Shown: positions 1 through 8,421, counted from the first letter of the stretch. The stretch is 17,538 nt of DNA from Verrucomicrobiales bacterium (GCA_007123195.1 SKLO01000066.1:1-17538); one strand, 5' to 3'. A program made the numbers and translations. The notes: generated by a model from the letters alone, not told the origin.

Positions 1-56
1 CCCTGGCACGGGGCCGGGACGGCGCGGTGGTCTGGTGCGCTCCGGTCGGAACAAGG

Positions 57-1022
57 TCAGGCGCCGACCTGGGCACGGGCCTCGTCGGCGAGGGCGGTCG
101 AAAGGTAGCGTTCGCCGGTGGAGCAGCCGATGGTGACGATCAGCTTGCCCTTGTTCTCCGGGCGGGCGGCCACCTGCAGGGCGGCCTGCACGTTGGCACC
201 GCTGGAAATGCCTGCCAGGATGCCCTCCTCGGCAGCCAGCCGGCGGGCCATGGCGAAGGCGTCGTCATTGGACACCTTGATGCACTCGTCGACACAGGCG
301 AGTTCGAGGTTCTTCGGCACAAAACCGGCTCCGGTGCCTTGGATCTTGTGGGGTCCCGGGGTCGGGGTCTCGCCGGCCATGGTCTGGCTGATGACGGGCG
401 AGTCGGTGGGTTCGACGGCGATGGCCTTGAAGTCGGGGTTGCGTTGCTTGATGACCCGGGAGATGCCGGTGATGCTGCCGCCCGTGCCGACGGCGGCGAC
501 CAGGATGTCGACCTTGCCGTCGGTGTCGTCCCAGATTTCCTCAGCGGTGGTCTTGGCGTGGATCTCCGGGTTGGCGGGGTTTTCGAACTGTTGGGGCATC
601 CAGGCGTTCGGGGTGCTTTCCACCAACTCGGTGGCCTTCTCGATCGCGCCCTTCATGCCCTTGGGACCCGGGGTCAGGACCAGTTCGGCGCCAAGCAGGG
701 CCAGCAGGGTGCGGCGCTCGAGGCTCATGGTCTCCGGCATGGTGAGGATCAGCCGGTAACCGCGCGAGGCGGCGACGAAGGCGAGGGCGATGCCGGTGTT
801 GCCGCTGGTGGGTTCGATGATGACGGTGTCCTTCTTGAGTCGTCCGTCGCGTTCGGCAGCCTCGATCATGGCCATGCCGATGCGGTCCTTGACGCTGCCG
901 AGAGGATTGAAGAATTCACACTTCAACGCAATGGTCGCATCGACGCCGGCGGCGACGTGGTTGAGTTTGACGAGAGGCGTCCGGCCTACGGTTTCGACGA
1001 TGTTCTGGTAGATTTGGCCCAT
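57..1022 (-). CDS. cysK: Cysteine synthase A (O-acetylserine sulfhydrylase)
   Basis: A 321-residue PLP enzyme of the cytoplasm that makes L-cysteine from O-acetylserine and sulfide. The family features are all present: the PLP lysine in NPLGSVKDR (K45), the substrate loop PTSGNTG (71-77), the phosphate-binding GTGGSITG (179-186), SSGANV (273-278) and the C-terminal STGERYLST (301-309). The length is normal for CysK. I chose the ATG at 1020-1022 because MGQIYQNIVETVGRTPLVKL is where the family's N-terminus begins. The frame stays open upstream, and an ATG at 1125-1127 would add 35 low-complexity residues. That ATG lies inside a possible -10 box, which argues against it. There is no Shine-Dalgarno sequence before either start. 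The gene is divergent from phhB. CysM is the main alternative, but the motifs fit CysK better. Confidence 0.95.
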   Translation of the reverse strand: MGQIYQNIVETVGRTPLVKLNHVAAGVDATIALKCEFFNPLGSVKDRIGMAMIEAAERDGRLKKDTVIIEPTSGNTGIALAFVAASRGYRLILTMPETMSLERRTLLALLGAELVLTPGPKGMKGAIEKATELVESTPNAWMPQQFENPANPEIHAKTTAEEIWDDTDGKVDILVAAVGTGGSITGISRVIKQRNPDFKAIAVEPTDSPVISQTMAGETPTPGPHKIQGTGAGFVPKNLELACVDECIKVSNDDAFAMARRLAAEEGILAGISSGANVQAALQVAARPENKGKLIVTIGCSTGERYLSTALADEARAQVGA

Positions 1023-1122
1023 GGTGGTTGGCAGTGGATTGGGTTTTGTCGCGGAGCAGTCGACGGGCGCCCTGGCAGCGGTCGGCGGTCGCCCGGCGGG
1101 GACACGAGGTCTGGTGTGAGGT

Positions 1123-1150
1123 GTCATAGTTGATTCCCGGTCGGATTCAA
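1123..1150 (-). promoter_or_regulatory. Possible cysK promoter
   Basis: On the minus strand TTGAAT (1150-1145) and TATGAC (1128-1123) are separated by 16 nt, each matching the sigma-70 consensus at four of six positions. Transcription would start near 1116 and leave a leader of roughly 95 nt before the cysK ATG at 1022. Found by eye only, so it is weak. Confidence 0.3.
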
Positions 1151-1178
1151 ACCTTTTTCGCCGGGCGGCGGGTTGAAT

Positions 1179-1192
1179 TGTTCTTGAGAACA
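1179..1192. promoter_or_regulatory. 14-bp palindrome between cysK and phhB, possible operator
   Basis: TGTTCTTGAGAACA is a 6-2-6 inverted repeat in the 246-bp region between the divergent cysK and phhB starts. It lies about 30 bp upstream of the possible cysK -35 box. The position and symmetry suit a dimeric regulator, but I cannot name one. Confidence 0.35.
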
Positions 1193-1233
1193 GTGGCGAA
1201 GGGGGGGAGTTGTTGCGACCTCGTCGGCCCGGC

Positions 1234-1262
1234 TTGTGGCGGCCGGGCCGGGGTGGTAGAAC
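1234..1262 (+). promoter_or_regulatory. Possible phhB promoter with very short leader
   Basis: TTGTGG (1234-1239) and TAGAAC (1257-1262) are spaced by exactly 17 nt. The -10-like box ends 6 nt before the phhB ATG, so transcription would begin at or next to the start codon. The -35 match is poor (three of six), so the call is tentative. Confidence 0.25.
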
Positions 1263-1268
1263 AGGATC

Positions 1269-1553
1269 ATGGCTGACATCCTGAATGATGAACAAGTGGA
1301 CGCCGCCCTGCAGCGGTTGCCGGAGTGGCGGCGCGAGCAGGGCATGCTCCGAAGACGGGTGGACGCGGGCTCGTTCCTCGAGGCGATCGGGTTGGTCAAC
1401 CGGATCGCGGCGCTGGCCGAGCGGGCCGACCATCATCCCGACATCGACATCCGCTGGCGCAGGCTTGAGCTGGGTCTGGTGACCCACAGCGCCGGTGGAA
1501 TCACTGCCAAAGACCTGAGCCTGGCCGGCGAGATTGAGCAAACGATCGCATGA
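1269..1553 (+). CDS. phhB: Pterin-4a-carbinolamine dehydratase
   Basis: A 94-residue cytoplasmic enzyme that dehydrates 4a-hydroxytetrahydrobiopterin, recycling the pterin cofactor of aromatic amino acid hydroxylases. The family signature is complete: E51 and H55-H56-P57 in ERADHHPD, W63, H73 in VTHS, and D82 in the AKD segment. The length is typical. The ATG at 1269 follows a weak AGGA only 3 nt upstream. The stop overlaps the next start as ATGA (1550-1553), so the two genes are probably co-transcribed and translationally coupled. No phenylalanine hydroxylase (phhA) is in the window, so the local context says nothing about the pterin-dependent partner. Confidence 0.93.
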   Translation: MADILNDEQVDAALQRLPEWRREQGMLRRRVDAGSFLEAIGLVNRIAALAERADHHPDIDIRWRRLELGLVTHSAGGITAKDLSLAGEIEQTIA

Positions 1554-2926
1554 TCACGACCTGCCCGCGTTCTGTTCCCCCTGCCGGCCACCACAGGCCC
1601 CATCGTGCCCATGTGCCGCACCGCTGGCCGGCGTGGGCGATGGTGGCTGTGCTGCTGTTTCTGGCGCCACCGGACCGCGCCGTCGCTGACCCCGTGGCGC
1701 TGCGGTTGCAAACCGGGGCCGAGCGGCTGGTCGCGGAGGACTGGCTGGTGTTGCGGGGCAAGCGCGTGGCGTTGATCACCAACCACACCGGAATGGTCGA
1801 CGATCGTCATTTGGCCGACCTCATGCAGGCCGCGCCCGAGATCGAGCTGGTGGCCTTGTTCGGGCCCGAGCACGGTATCCGCGGCGACGCGCCGGCCGGT
1901 GCCCGGGTCGAGGACGAGGTGGATTCCGCCACCGGGGTGCCGGTTTACAGCCTGTATGGCGCCGAGCGCCGGCTCGATCCGGCCCGGCTCCGGCAACTCG
2001 GGGCCGAGGTGCTGGTGTTCGACATCCAGGACGTGGGGGCCCGGTTCTACACCTACATCTCGACCATGGGCTACGGCATGCAGGCCGCCGCCGCGGCCGG
2101 CATTCCAATGGTCATTCTCGACCGTCCGAACCCGCTTGGCGGCGAACTGGTCGAGGGGCCGGTGCTGCGACGCGGGATGGAATCGTTCGTCGGTCGTTAC
2201 CCGATTCCGGTGGTGCATGGCCTGACGGTGGGTGAACTGGCGGCGATGATTCAAGGCGAGCGCTGGCTGCCGGGGCTGGAATCGCTGCAGCTGGAGGTGG
2301 TCGGGATGACCGGTTGGCGCCGCGAGCTGAGGTGGCCGCAGCTGGGACGTGTTTGGCGGCCACCCAGTCCCAACCTGCCGGATTGGCAGACGACCCTGGT
2401 GTATCCCGGCATTTGCCTGTTGGAAGGCACCGTGCTCAGCGAGGGACGCGGCACCCATCGGCCCTTTCTCCAGTGGGGTGCACCCTGGCTCGACCACACC
2501 GCGCTGGCGGCCAGTCTCAACGCCCGTTCGCTGCCGGGTGTGCGGTTCGAGCCGGTGGAATTCGAGCCGCGCGACCTGCCCGGCATGGCGATGAACCCGA
2601 AGTTCAGCGGTCAGATCGTGCGGGGGGTGGCGGTGGAGGTCACCGAAGCGGCGGCGGTCGAGCCGGTGAGCCTCGGCCTTCACCTGCTCGAGCTGGCCTG
2701 GGCCGCGGCGCCGGCCGACCAGCGCGACGGTTTTTTCCGCAGCGGCTTCTTCGCCCAACTGGCCGGCACCGGCGATCTTGAGGTCCGGCTGCGCGCCGGC
2801 GCGCCGGCGACCGACATCATGGCGGACTGGGCCGGGGAACTGGAGGCGTTTCGCGAGCGGCGCGGCCGTTACCTGCGCTACTCTGGTGCAGACCGTCCGG
2901 CAAACGGCGCGCGTGGTGGTCCCTGA
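1550..2926 (+). CDS. DUF1343 family protein, NamZ-like exo-beta-N-acetylmuramidase
   Basis: A 458-residue protein of the DUF1343 family, which includes the peptidoglycan exo-N-acetylmuramidase NamZ of Bacillus. Family landmarks in order: GKRVALITNHTG (70-81), GPEHGIRGD (105-113) with the conserved Glu-His, DIQDVGARFYTY (158-169), DRPNPLGG (191-198), the PSPNLP segment near 272, and SEGRGTHRPF (297-306). Residues 26-47 (WPAWAMVAVLLFLAPPDRAVA) look like a signal peptide, but the preceding n-region is long and rich in His and Pro. A start at Met31 (1640) would give a cleaner signal. I kept 1550 because its ATG overlaps the phhB stop by 4 bp. The likely place of action is the periplasm or outer envelope, in wall turnover. 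The family is clear; the activity is inferred. Confidence 0.88.
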   Translation: MITTCPRSVPPAGHHRPHRAHVPHRWPAWAMVAVLLFLAPPDRAVADPVALRLQTGAERLVAEDWLVLRGKRVALITNHTGMVDDRHLADLMQAAPEIELVALFGPEHGIRGDAPAGARVEDEVDSATGVPVYSLYGAERRLDPARLRQLGAEVLVFDIQDVGARFYTYISTMGYGMQAAAAAGIPMVILDRPNPLGGELVEGPVLRRGMESFVGRYPIPVVHGLTVGELAAMIQGERWLPGLESLQLEVVGMTGWRRELRWPQLGRVWRPPSPNLPDWQTTLVYPGICLLEGTVLSEGRGTHRPFLQWGAPWLDHTALAASLNARSLPGVRFEPVEFEPRDLPGMAMNPKFSGQIVRGVAVEVTEAAAVEPVSLGLHLLELAWAAAPADQRDGFFRSGFFAQLAGTGDLEVRLRAGAPATDIMADWAGELEAFRERRGRYLRYSGADRPANGARGGP

Positions 2927-3088
2927 GGCGGATCGTGGGCGGACCGGCCGCGCCGGTTCTGGCGGTGCCGTCGGTGGCGCACCGGCGGCAATCGGGAGTT
3001 GCCGCGGACCGCAACCCGGCGTAATGCCGTGCGGCTCCGAGTGTCGTAGCGGTCGGGGCGACCGGCGGTGCCGGCCCGGTACCATCCG

Positions 3089-3118
3089 TTGACAAGCTTC
3101 ACGCCATCCACGTTGTAT
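3089..3118 (+). promoter_or_regulatory. Likely clpP promoter
   Basis: A perfect TTGACA (3089-3094) is followed after 18 nt by TTGTAT (3113-3118). The -10-like box ends 5 nt before the clpP ATG at 3124. A start point 6-7 nt downstream would fall on or beside the initiation codon, giving a leaderless or near-leaderless mRNA. Confidence 0.45.
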
Positions 3119-3123
3119 CCGTC

Positions 3124-3825
3124 ATGAACATGAATTTCACCGATCCCATGGGGCGCTCCTTCGCCGCTCCCGCCAATTATCTGATTCCCACCGTGATTGA
3201 GTCCGAGGGCCGCATGGAGCGCGCCTACGACATTTACTCGCGGTTGTTGAAGGATCGCATCATCTTCATCGGCACGCCGATCGACGACCAGGTCTCCAAC
3301 ATCGTCATTGCCCAGCTGTTGTTCCTGCAGATGCAGGATCCGAAGAAGGACATCCACATCTACATCCACTCGCCCGGCGGCTCCGTCACCGCCGGCATGG
3401 CGATCTACGACACCATGCAGTTCGTCACCTGCGATGTGAACACCTACTGCATCGGCCTGGCCGCCAGCATGGGGGCGGTGCTGCTGTGCGCCGGCACCAA
3501 GGGCAAGCGCTACGCGCTGCCCAACTCGGACATCATGATCCACCAGGTCTCCGGTGGCGCCCAGGGCAGCGCCAGCGACGTCGAGCGAACGGTCGAGTTC
3601 ATGTACAAGCTCAAGCGCCGGCTGAACAAAATCATCGCCGAGCACACCGGCCGCAGCATTGAGGACATCGAACGCGACAGCGACCGCGACTACTACATGA
3701 CCGCCGCCGAAGCCTGCAAATACGGCATCGTTGACAAGGTACTGGAGAACAAGAAGGAACTCACGCCTACGCCCGACGACGGCGGCGAAACCGAAAGCAA
3801 GGATTCCAAGGCCGACGACAAATAG
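3124..3825 (+). CDS. clpP: ATP-dependent Clp protease proteolytic subunit
   Basis: The serine peptidase subunit of the Clp protease, which forms a tetradecameric chamber and degrades proteins unfolded by ClpX or ClpA/C. In 233 residues the catalytic triad is in place: Ser115 in GLAASMGAV, His140 in IMIHQVSGG, and Asp189 in SDRDYYMT. The spacing (25 and 49 residues) matches that of E. coli ClpP. The oxyanion-loop glycines SPGGSV (83-88) are also present. The last 25 residues form an acidic/Lys tail (TPTPDDGGETESKDSKADDK). The reading starts with ATG AAC ATG, so initiation could be at 3124 or 3130. There is no Shine-Dalgarno sequence. clpX does not follow and tig does not precede it, so this copy stands alone, possibly one of several paralogues. 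Confidence 0.96.
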   Translation: MNMNFTDPMGRSFAAPANYLIPTVIESEGRMERAYDIYSRLLKDRIIFIGTPIDDQVSNIVIAQLLFLQMQDPKKDIHIYIHSPGGSVTAGMAIYDTMQFVTCDVNTYCIGLAASMGAVLLCAGTKGKRYALPNSDIMIHQVSGGAQGSASDVERTVEFMYKLKRRLNKIIAEHTGRSIEDIERDSDRDYYMTAAEACKYGIVDKVLENKKELTPTPDDGGETESKDSKADDK

Positions 3826-3862
3826 GTCGGCTTGGCCCCGGGGAGGGGTGCCGCCCTGTCAC

Positions 3863-3925
3863 GCGTCACGCACCGCCGGGTGACGCATCGCCTTGTCCCT
3901 GCCTTCCGGGGGGCGCAGGGGCAAG
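3863..3925. repeat. Double hairpin with dispersed 12-mer, downstream of clpP
   Basis: Two stem-loops lie back to back between the convergent clpP and HAD genes. The first pairs GCGTCAC (3863-3869) with GTGACGC (3880-3886). The second pairs CTTGTCCCTGC (3892-3902) with GCAGGGGCAAG (3915-3925), with one G-T wobble. The junction contains TGACGCATCGCC (3881-3892), which recurs at 16223 and 16558. No T-run follows on either strand, so a classical rho-independent terminator is unlikely, although the hairpins could still slow polymerase or protect the 3' end. Confidence 0.5.
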
Positions 3926-3975
3926 CCGCTTGGGTTCAACACGCAGCCCGGCGGTGGTTGCACCGGCCCCGGGCG

Positions 3976-4638
3976 TCAGCTCGGCGATTGGGGGCTGGTT
4001 GGTTCAGGGGCCACCAGATCGACCAGTTGTTCGGGTTGGCTGAGGAAGTGGCGTGGCTGGAACGGGGCCAGGGCCTCGCGGGTGTTGGCGCCCCACAGCA
4101 CCGCGGCGGCGGCAATGCCGGCCTTGGTCGCGGCCTGCACATCCCGGGTCTCGTCGCCGACGTAGAGGACCTCGCTGTGCTCGACCCTCAGTTGGCGGCG
4201 GATCCGCCGCAGCCGGGGTGCCTTGCCGAACAGCGGCGAGCCGGTTTCGATCACCCGGAAGTGCTCGACCATGCGGTGTTGTTCAAGGAACGCCATGATG
4301 GTCTGCTGCTCGTTGGACGACAGGATGCCGAGCGTGCAGCCGGCCTGGCGCAGTTGCCGGACGGTGTCATGGACACCGGGAAACGGTGACACCTCGTGGA
4401 TGTGGCGGGCGAAATCGGCCTTGGCGGCGCGCATGATGCGGCTGCTGCGGATCAATCCGCCGAGGCGCTTCATGATCGCGCGGCTGTCGAGCTGGCGCAG
4501 CGCGACCGCCTGCTCGCGGGTCATCGGCTCCAGTCCGAACCGGCCGGCGACGCGGTTGAAGGTGTCAAATGACGTCGGCAGGCTGTCGGCAAGGGTGCCG
4601 TCGAAATCAAACAGGACGACGGGATACACAGGAACCAT
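3976..4638 (-). CDS. HAD-superfamily hydrolase, phosphoglycolate phosphatase-like
   Basis: A 220-residue soluble phosphatase with all four HAD motifs: motif I DFDGTLADS (nucleophile D11, general acid D13), motif II ILSSN (105-109), motif III Lys139 in FGKAP, and motif IV VGDETRD (160-166). A helical cap sits between motif I and motif II (about 20-85), as in subfamily IA enzymes such as Gph. The substrate cannot be read from sequence. I chose the ATG at 4636-4638, just before the first beta strand. In-frame starts at 4656, 4686 and a TTG at 4698 would add up to 20 Pro/Ala-rich residues, and none has a Shine-Dalgarno sequence. The gene lies 87 nt downstream of the ABC transporter gene on the same strand and may share its transcript. 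Confidence 0.85.
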   Translation of the reverse strand: MVPVYPVVLFDFDGTLADSLPTSFDTFNRVAGRFGLEPMTREQAVALRQLDSRAIMKRLGGLIRSSRIMRAAKADFARHIHEVSPFPGVHDTVRQLRQAGCTLGILSSNEQQTIMAFLEQHRMVEHFRVIETGSPLFGKAPRLRRIRRQLRVEHSEVLYVGDETRDVQAATKAGIAAAAVLWGANTREALAPFQPRHFLSQPEQLVDLVAPEPTSPQSPS

Positions 4639-4725
4639 GGGTGGAGGTGACGACATCGGCGGCGCGGTAGCAATGGCAACGGGCATGGGCTTCGGCAAAC
4701 GAAAACACGGCGGGCGGCAATCTGG

Positions 4726-7700
4726 TCAGGTCCGGGTCAGCTGGCGCCGCAGGATCTGGTGCAGCAGGACCAGGAACAAACCGATGAACACGACCATGGC
4801 CAGCGCGTTGGCAGCCAGCGTGCCGACTTCGTGGCCAAAGTAGACCTTGCGGGTGCCGAAGAACACGTTGTCGGTGGTCACCGGTTTGCGTTGGGGCGTC
4901 GGGCTGCCGTCGATGGTGCCGGGCTGGCGCCGGTAGTCGACCCGTTCCAGTTCGGCCTTGGTCACCAGGTCGCGCACCTTCTGGTTGACGAACAATTCCT
5001 CGGCGGTCACCGGGTCGTCGCGCCGTTCGGTCTGGAACGCCTCGGGATCGAACCGGTCCTGGCGCAACTGGCGGCGCAATTCCCGCAGTTTGCGCACCAC
5101 TCCGCGGGGATCGTCCGCTTCGAGGCCGGAGACGATCGCCAGCGCCTGCTTGACCTGTTCGAGCCGCTCGAATTCGTCGTCGGTCAGGTCGGCGCCCTCC
5201 GGCAGGTCGATGAGCTTCTCGATCTGGTCCTGAAGCTGATTCTGGGTCTGGGTGACGGGATTGAGGTTGAACTGGCTGATCACCAGCGCCTCGTAGGACC
5301 ATCGCAGGGGCATGAACTCACAGATGAACGGCACCCGCAGGCTGCTGGGCGGCAGTGGCACACCGGTCTCGGGCACCGATTGCTCGGACTCGACCCAGCG
5401 GGTGATGCTGTAGACGAAGTCGAGGTTGCGGTTCATCTCCTCGTATTTGATCAGCGCCCCGCCGAGGATGATCTGCGGGATCAGGATCAACGGGATGATG
5501 TTGAGCGCGGTCTTGGGGTCGGCCACCAGCGAGGACACGAACAGGCCGAGCGAAACCCCGACCAGCGAGGTCATGTAGGTCCAGAGCAGGTAGTGCCAGA
5601 ACATGTCGCGCACGCCGAGGATGGCATTGCCGATGGCGACGAACAGGATGCACTGGATCAGGGCGAACACGCCGAGCGAGCTGAACTTGGCCAGCACGTA
5701 GAATGACGGCCGCACGCGCTCATTGAGTTCGCGGTTGAGCAGGGGCCGGTCGCGGACGACGTCGCCGGCGCTGTTGGTCAGGCCGAGGAACATGGCGACG
5801 ACCAGGCCGAGGAACAGGAATACCGGGATGTGGAAGGCGGCGGCGAAGGTGTAGTCGCCGTCCTCGGAGTGACGCAGCACGACGGCGATCAGGGCCGCCA
5901 GCGCGGGCGCTTCGAGCAGGGTGGTGAAGAGGTTGGCGCGGTTGCGCATCTTGCTCAGGAAGGCGCGCTTGACGGTGGTGACCAGATGCACGCCCTCCTC
6001 CCGCAGTCCCCGGTGCGGCGGGTCGGGGATCGGCCGCAGGTGGGCGGGCGGCTCGGTTTCCTCGCTGGGCCGCTCGCCGATCTGACTGACCTCCTCAAGC
6101 ACCCCGATGGTATCGAGGCGATGCTTCCAGAACTCGGGCGGAAACCGCCGGGCCGGCACCATGTGGCCGCGCGCGCCTTGTTCGTAGATGGTGTCGCCGC
6201 TGAGGTCGCGCAGCGGGGTCTCCAGCACGTCGAAGATGAAGTCGGGCGCCAGATTGTCGGGGGTGGATGGCCCGACCGCCGGGCTGGTCTCGGCCAGCAG
6301 GTGCTCCTGATGGGCGCGCCAGAAGTAGTCGAGCATGCCCTGTGGCGTGCCGAAATACGCCACCGAGCCGCCGCGGTCGAGCAGCAGCGCCTTGTCGAAC
6401 ATCCGGAACAGGCGGCTGCTGGGCTGGTGGATGCTGACCAGGATGATTTTGTTCTGCGCCAGCGAGCGGATGATCTCGAGCACGTGCTCGGAGTCCTTCG
6501 ACGACAGGCCGGAGGTGGGTTCGTCGAACAGGAACACATCGGCGATGCTGACCATGTCGAGCCCGGCATTGAGTCGCTTGCGCTCGCCGCCGCTCAGGTG
6601 CTTGGTCTCGGCGGTGCCGGCCAGGCGTCCACGCAACTCGCTGAGGCCGAGTTCCTGCAGCCGGGCGTCGGCGCGTTGCTGGCGGACCCGCTGGGACAGG
6701 TGCGGGCAGCGGATGGCGGCCGAGAAGTGCATGTTCTCCTCGATCGTCAGCAGCGGGTCGAAGGCGTCCTCCTGGGGGATCGAGGCGATGTAGGGCCGCA
6801 GCCGGTCGAGGTTGTCGAACAGGGACAAGCCGTTGATCCGCGCCTCGCCCTCGGTGGGCCGCAACTGGCCCGCCAACACCCGCAGCAGGGTGCTCTTGCC
6901 GCAACCGGAGGGCCCCATCACGCAGATCATCTCACCCCGGCGCGCGTGGATGCTGACGCCGTCCAGCGCGGTGTTGCGACGGTCGTAGCGATGGGTCAAC
7001 GAGCGGGTCTCCAGCCGCCGCACCACGTTGCGTTGTTCCTCGATGATGCGGTCGCCAAAGTGACAGCGCAGGAACTGCCCCTCGCCGATGGTGATGGTGT
7101 CGCCGTCGCGCAAATCGGCGCGAAACCGCACTGGAGTGCGGCCGACAAACACCGGGCGCTCGGCCTTGAGCACCTCGAGGGTGCCGGTCTTCTGGGCGTA
7201 GTTGCAACCGATCCTCAACAGCACCTCGCCGGGGGTGGTCGGCGACAGCAGGATGTCGCCCTCGTGCAGGGACTGCGGGCTGTTGGACACCAGGTAGACC
7301 GTCTTGCTGGGCTGCAGCCGGAATTGGCCGCCAAGATCGCGGGCCCGGCGCTGGATGTCACTGAGGCGGACCTCGGTCTCGTCGGACAGCAGCAGGATGT
7401 CCTCCTGGGTGGTTTCAACGCTGACGTCGCGCTTGAGCAGCCGTCCGCCAATGTGGGCCTCGGTGTCGCGCAGGGCACGCACCGTGACCCCGAGTCCGAA
7501 GCGGACCTGCAGGTGACTCTGGCGGCCGCGGTTGCGGTCGATGATCACGCCGCCCTGTTCGCCCAGGGTGAGGAACAGTTCGGTGCCGGAGACGTTCTTT
7601 TTGGCACTGAAATAAAATTCCAGGTCGGCATAGCGGAACACCACCTCGCCCATCACCACGCGCTGGCCGGGGTAGAGGCGGCTGAATTCGCCGGGTGGGA

Positions 7701-8421
7701 CTTGTCGACCCCGGACGATGATCGGCAGCCGGCCCGAATTCTTGATCAGGATCAGGCGCTGGAAGCGAAACGCCACCAGCGAGGCCTTGTCCGGGATGGA
7801 GGGCAGCGCCAGGTCGGCCGGTTGGTCGCGGCCGATGGCAATGCTCTCCAGCGGCTGGTCCTGGGTGTCGAGCGCGCGCGGCGCGCCGATGTCCTCGGCG
7901 TTGAGCTGGTAGACGATGTCGATCGCCTGGGCACCGATGCCGAGGTTGGTCATGAACTGGTAGAACGACACCAGCTGGATCTTGTTGCCGCCGGCGGCCG
8001 AGCGCGAGATCAGCACGTAGAGCTGCACGCCAAGGAGGATCTTCTCCTCCATGGTCAGGCGGTTGGCCAGATCGGCGGCCATCTGGTTGAGGTCCTGAGG
8101 CTGGGCCAGCGCCTTGAGGTAGACGTCCCTCAATTCGGTATAGACCGCGTCAGGGTAATCGTAGCGCATGAAGTTGAGGCTGGAGTCGATCTCCGCCTCG
8201 ATCACCGTGCCGTCGATTTTGCTGAAGCCGGCGAACACCCGCATCAGCACCGGCAGCAGGCTTTGGCTGGTGGAAGGCTCGGGCTCGCGCAGCCGCAGCC
8301 GCACCAGCCACTCCCGCAGGCGCGAGCGTTTCCGGCGCGGAATCATGGCGGCCTTGTCCGAGCGCCGCTTGAGGTAGAGGGCGGCCTTGGCAATGGCGTT
8401 GCGCGACGGTGGAGCGGTCAT
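4726..8421 (-). CDS. Single-chain ABCG-type transporter with TerB-like and FHA-like N-terminal modules
   Basis: A 1231-residue fusion. Residues about 55-175 are helical and carry AGFSKIDGTVIEAEID, which resembles TerB/DjlA-type domains. Residues about 220-460 are beta-rich, with repeated segments of the form [L/I]xxGDxI-xIGE followed by a beta strand (near 248-272 and 437-455), as at the end of FHA domains. Next is an ABC ATPase: Walker A GPSGCGKST (503-511), signature LSGGERKR (609-616), Walker B VFLFDEPTSG (629-638), and H-loop His665. The ABC2/ABCG membrane part follows, with hydrophobic segments near 835-850, 862-882, 908-935, 942-963 and 972-992. A hydrophilic, partly coiled-coil stretch (about 1050-1190) precedes a last transmembrane segment (1202-1222). 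Mycobacterial Rv1747 is a known FHA-ABCG precedent. The substrate is unknown. The ATG at 8419-8421 is chosen because the open frame further upstream has no family character. Confidence 0.85.
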   Translation of the reverse strand: MTAPPSRNAIAKAALYLKRRSDKAAMIPRRKRSRLREWLVRLRLREPEPSTSQSLLPVLMRVFAGFSKIDGTVIEAEIDSSLNFMRYDYPDAVYTELRDVYLKALAQPQDLNQMAADLANRLTMEEKILLGVQLYVLISRSAAGGNKIQLVSFYQFMTNLGIGAQAIDIVYQLNAEDIGAPRALDTQDQPLESIAIGRDQPADLALPSIPDKASLVAFRFQRLILIKNSGRLPIIVRGRQVPPGEFSRLYPGQRVVMGEVVFRYADLEFYFSAKKNVSGTELFLTLGEQGGVIIDRNRGRQSHLQVRFGLGVTVRALRDTEAHIGGRLLKRDVSVETTQEDILLLSDETEVRLSDIQRRARDLGGQFRLQPSKTVYLVSNSPQSLHEGDILLSPTTPGEVLLRIGCNYAQKTGTLEVLKAERPVFVGRTPVRFRADLRDGDTITIGEGQFLRCHFGDRIIEEQRNVVRRLETRSLTHRYDRRNTALDGVSIHARRGEMICVMGPSGCGKSTLLRVLAGQLRPTEGEARINGLSLFDNLDRLRPYIASIPQEDAFDPLLTIEENMHFSAAIRCPHLSQRVRQQRADARLQELGLSELRGRLAGTAETKHLSGGERKRLNAGLDMVSIADVFLFDEPTSGLSSKDSEHVLEIIRSLAQNKIILVSIHQPSSRLFRMFDKALLLDRGGSVAYFGTPQGMLDYFWRAHQEHLLAETSPAVGPSTPDNLAPDFIFDVLETPLRDLSGDTIYEQGARGHMVPARRFPPEFWKHRLDTIGVLEEVSQIGERPSEETEPPAHLRPIPDPPHRGLREEGVHLVTTVKRAFLSKMRNRANLFTTLLEAPALAALIAVVLRHSEDGDYTFAAAFHIPVFLFLGLVVAMFLGLTNSAGDVVRDRPLLNRELNERVRPSFYVLAKFSSLGVFALIQCILFVAIGNAILGVRDMFWHYLLWTYMTSLVGVSLGLFVSSLVADPKTALNIIPLILIPQIILGGALIKYEEMNRNLDFVYSITRWVESEQSVPETGVPLPPSSLRVPFICEFMPLRWSYEALVISQFNLNPVTQTQNQLQDQIEKLIDLPEGADLTDDEFERLEQVKQALAIVSGLEADDPRGVVRKLRELRRQLRQDRFDPEAFQTERRDDPVTAEELFVNQKVRDLVTKAELERVDYRRQPGTIDGSPTPQRKPVTTDNVFFGTRKVYFGHEVGTLAANALAMVVFIGLFLVLLHQILRRQLTRT

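Noticed and set aside
3892..3925. Rho-independent terminator between clpP and the HAD gene
   Set aside because: The stem is good, but neither strand has a T-run after it; listed as a repeat/hairpin instead.
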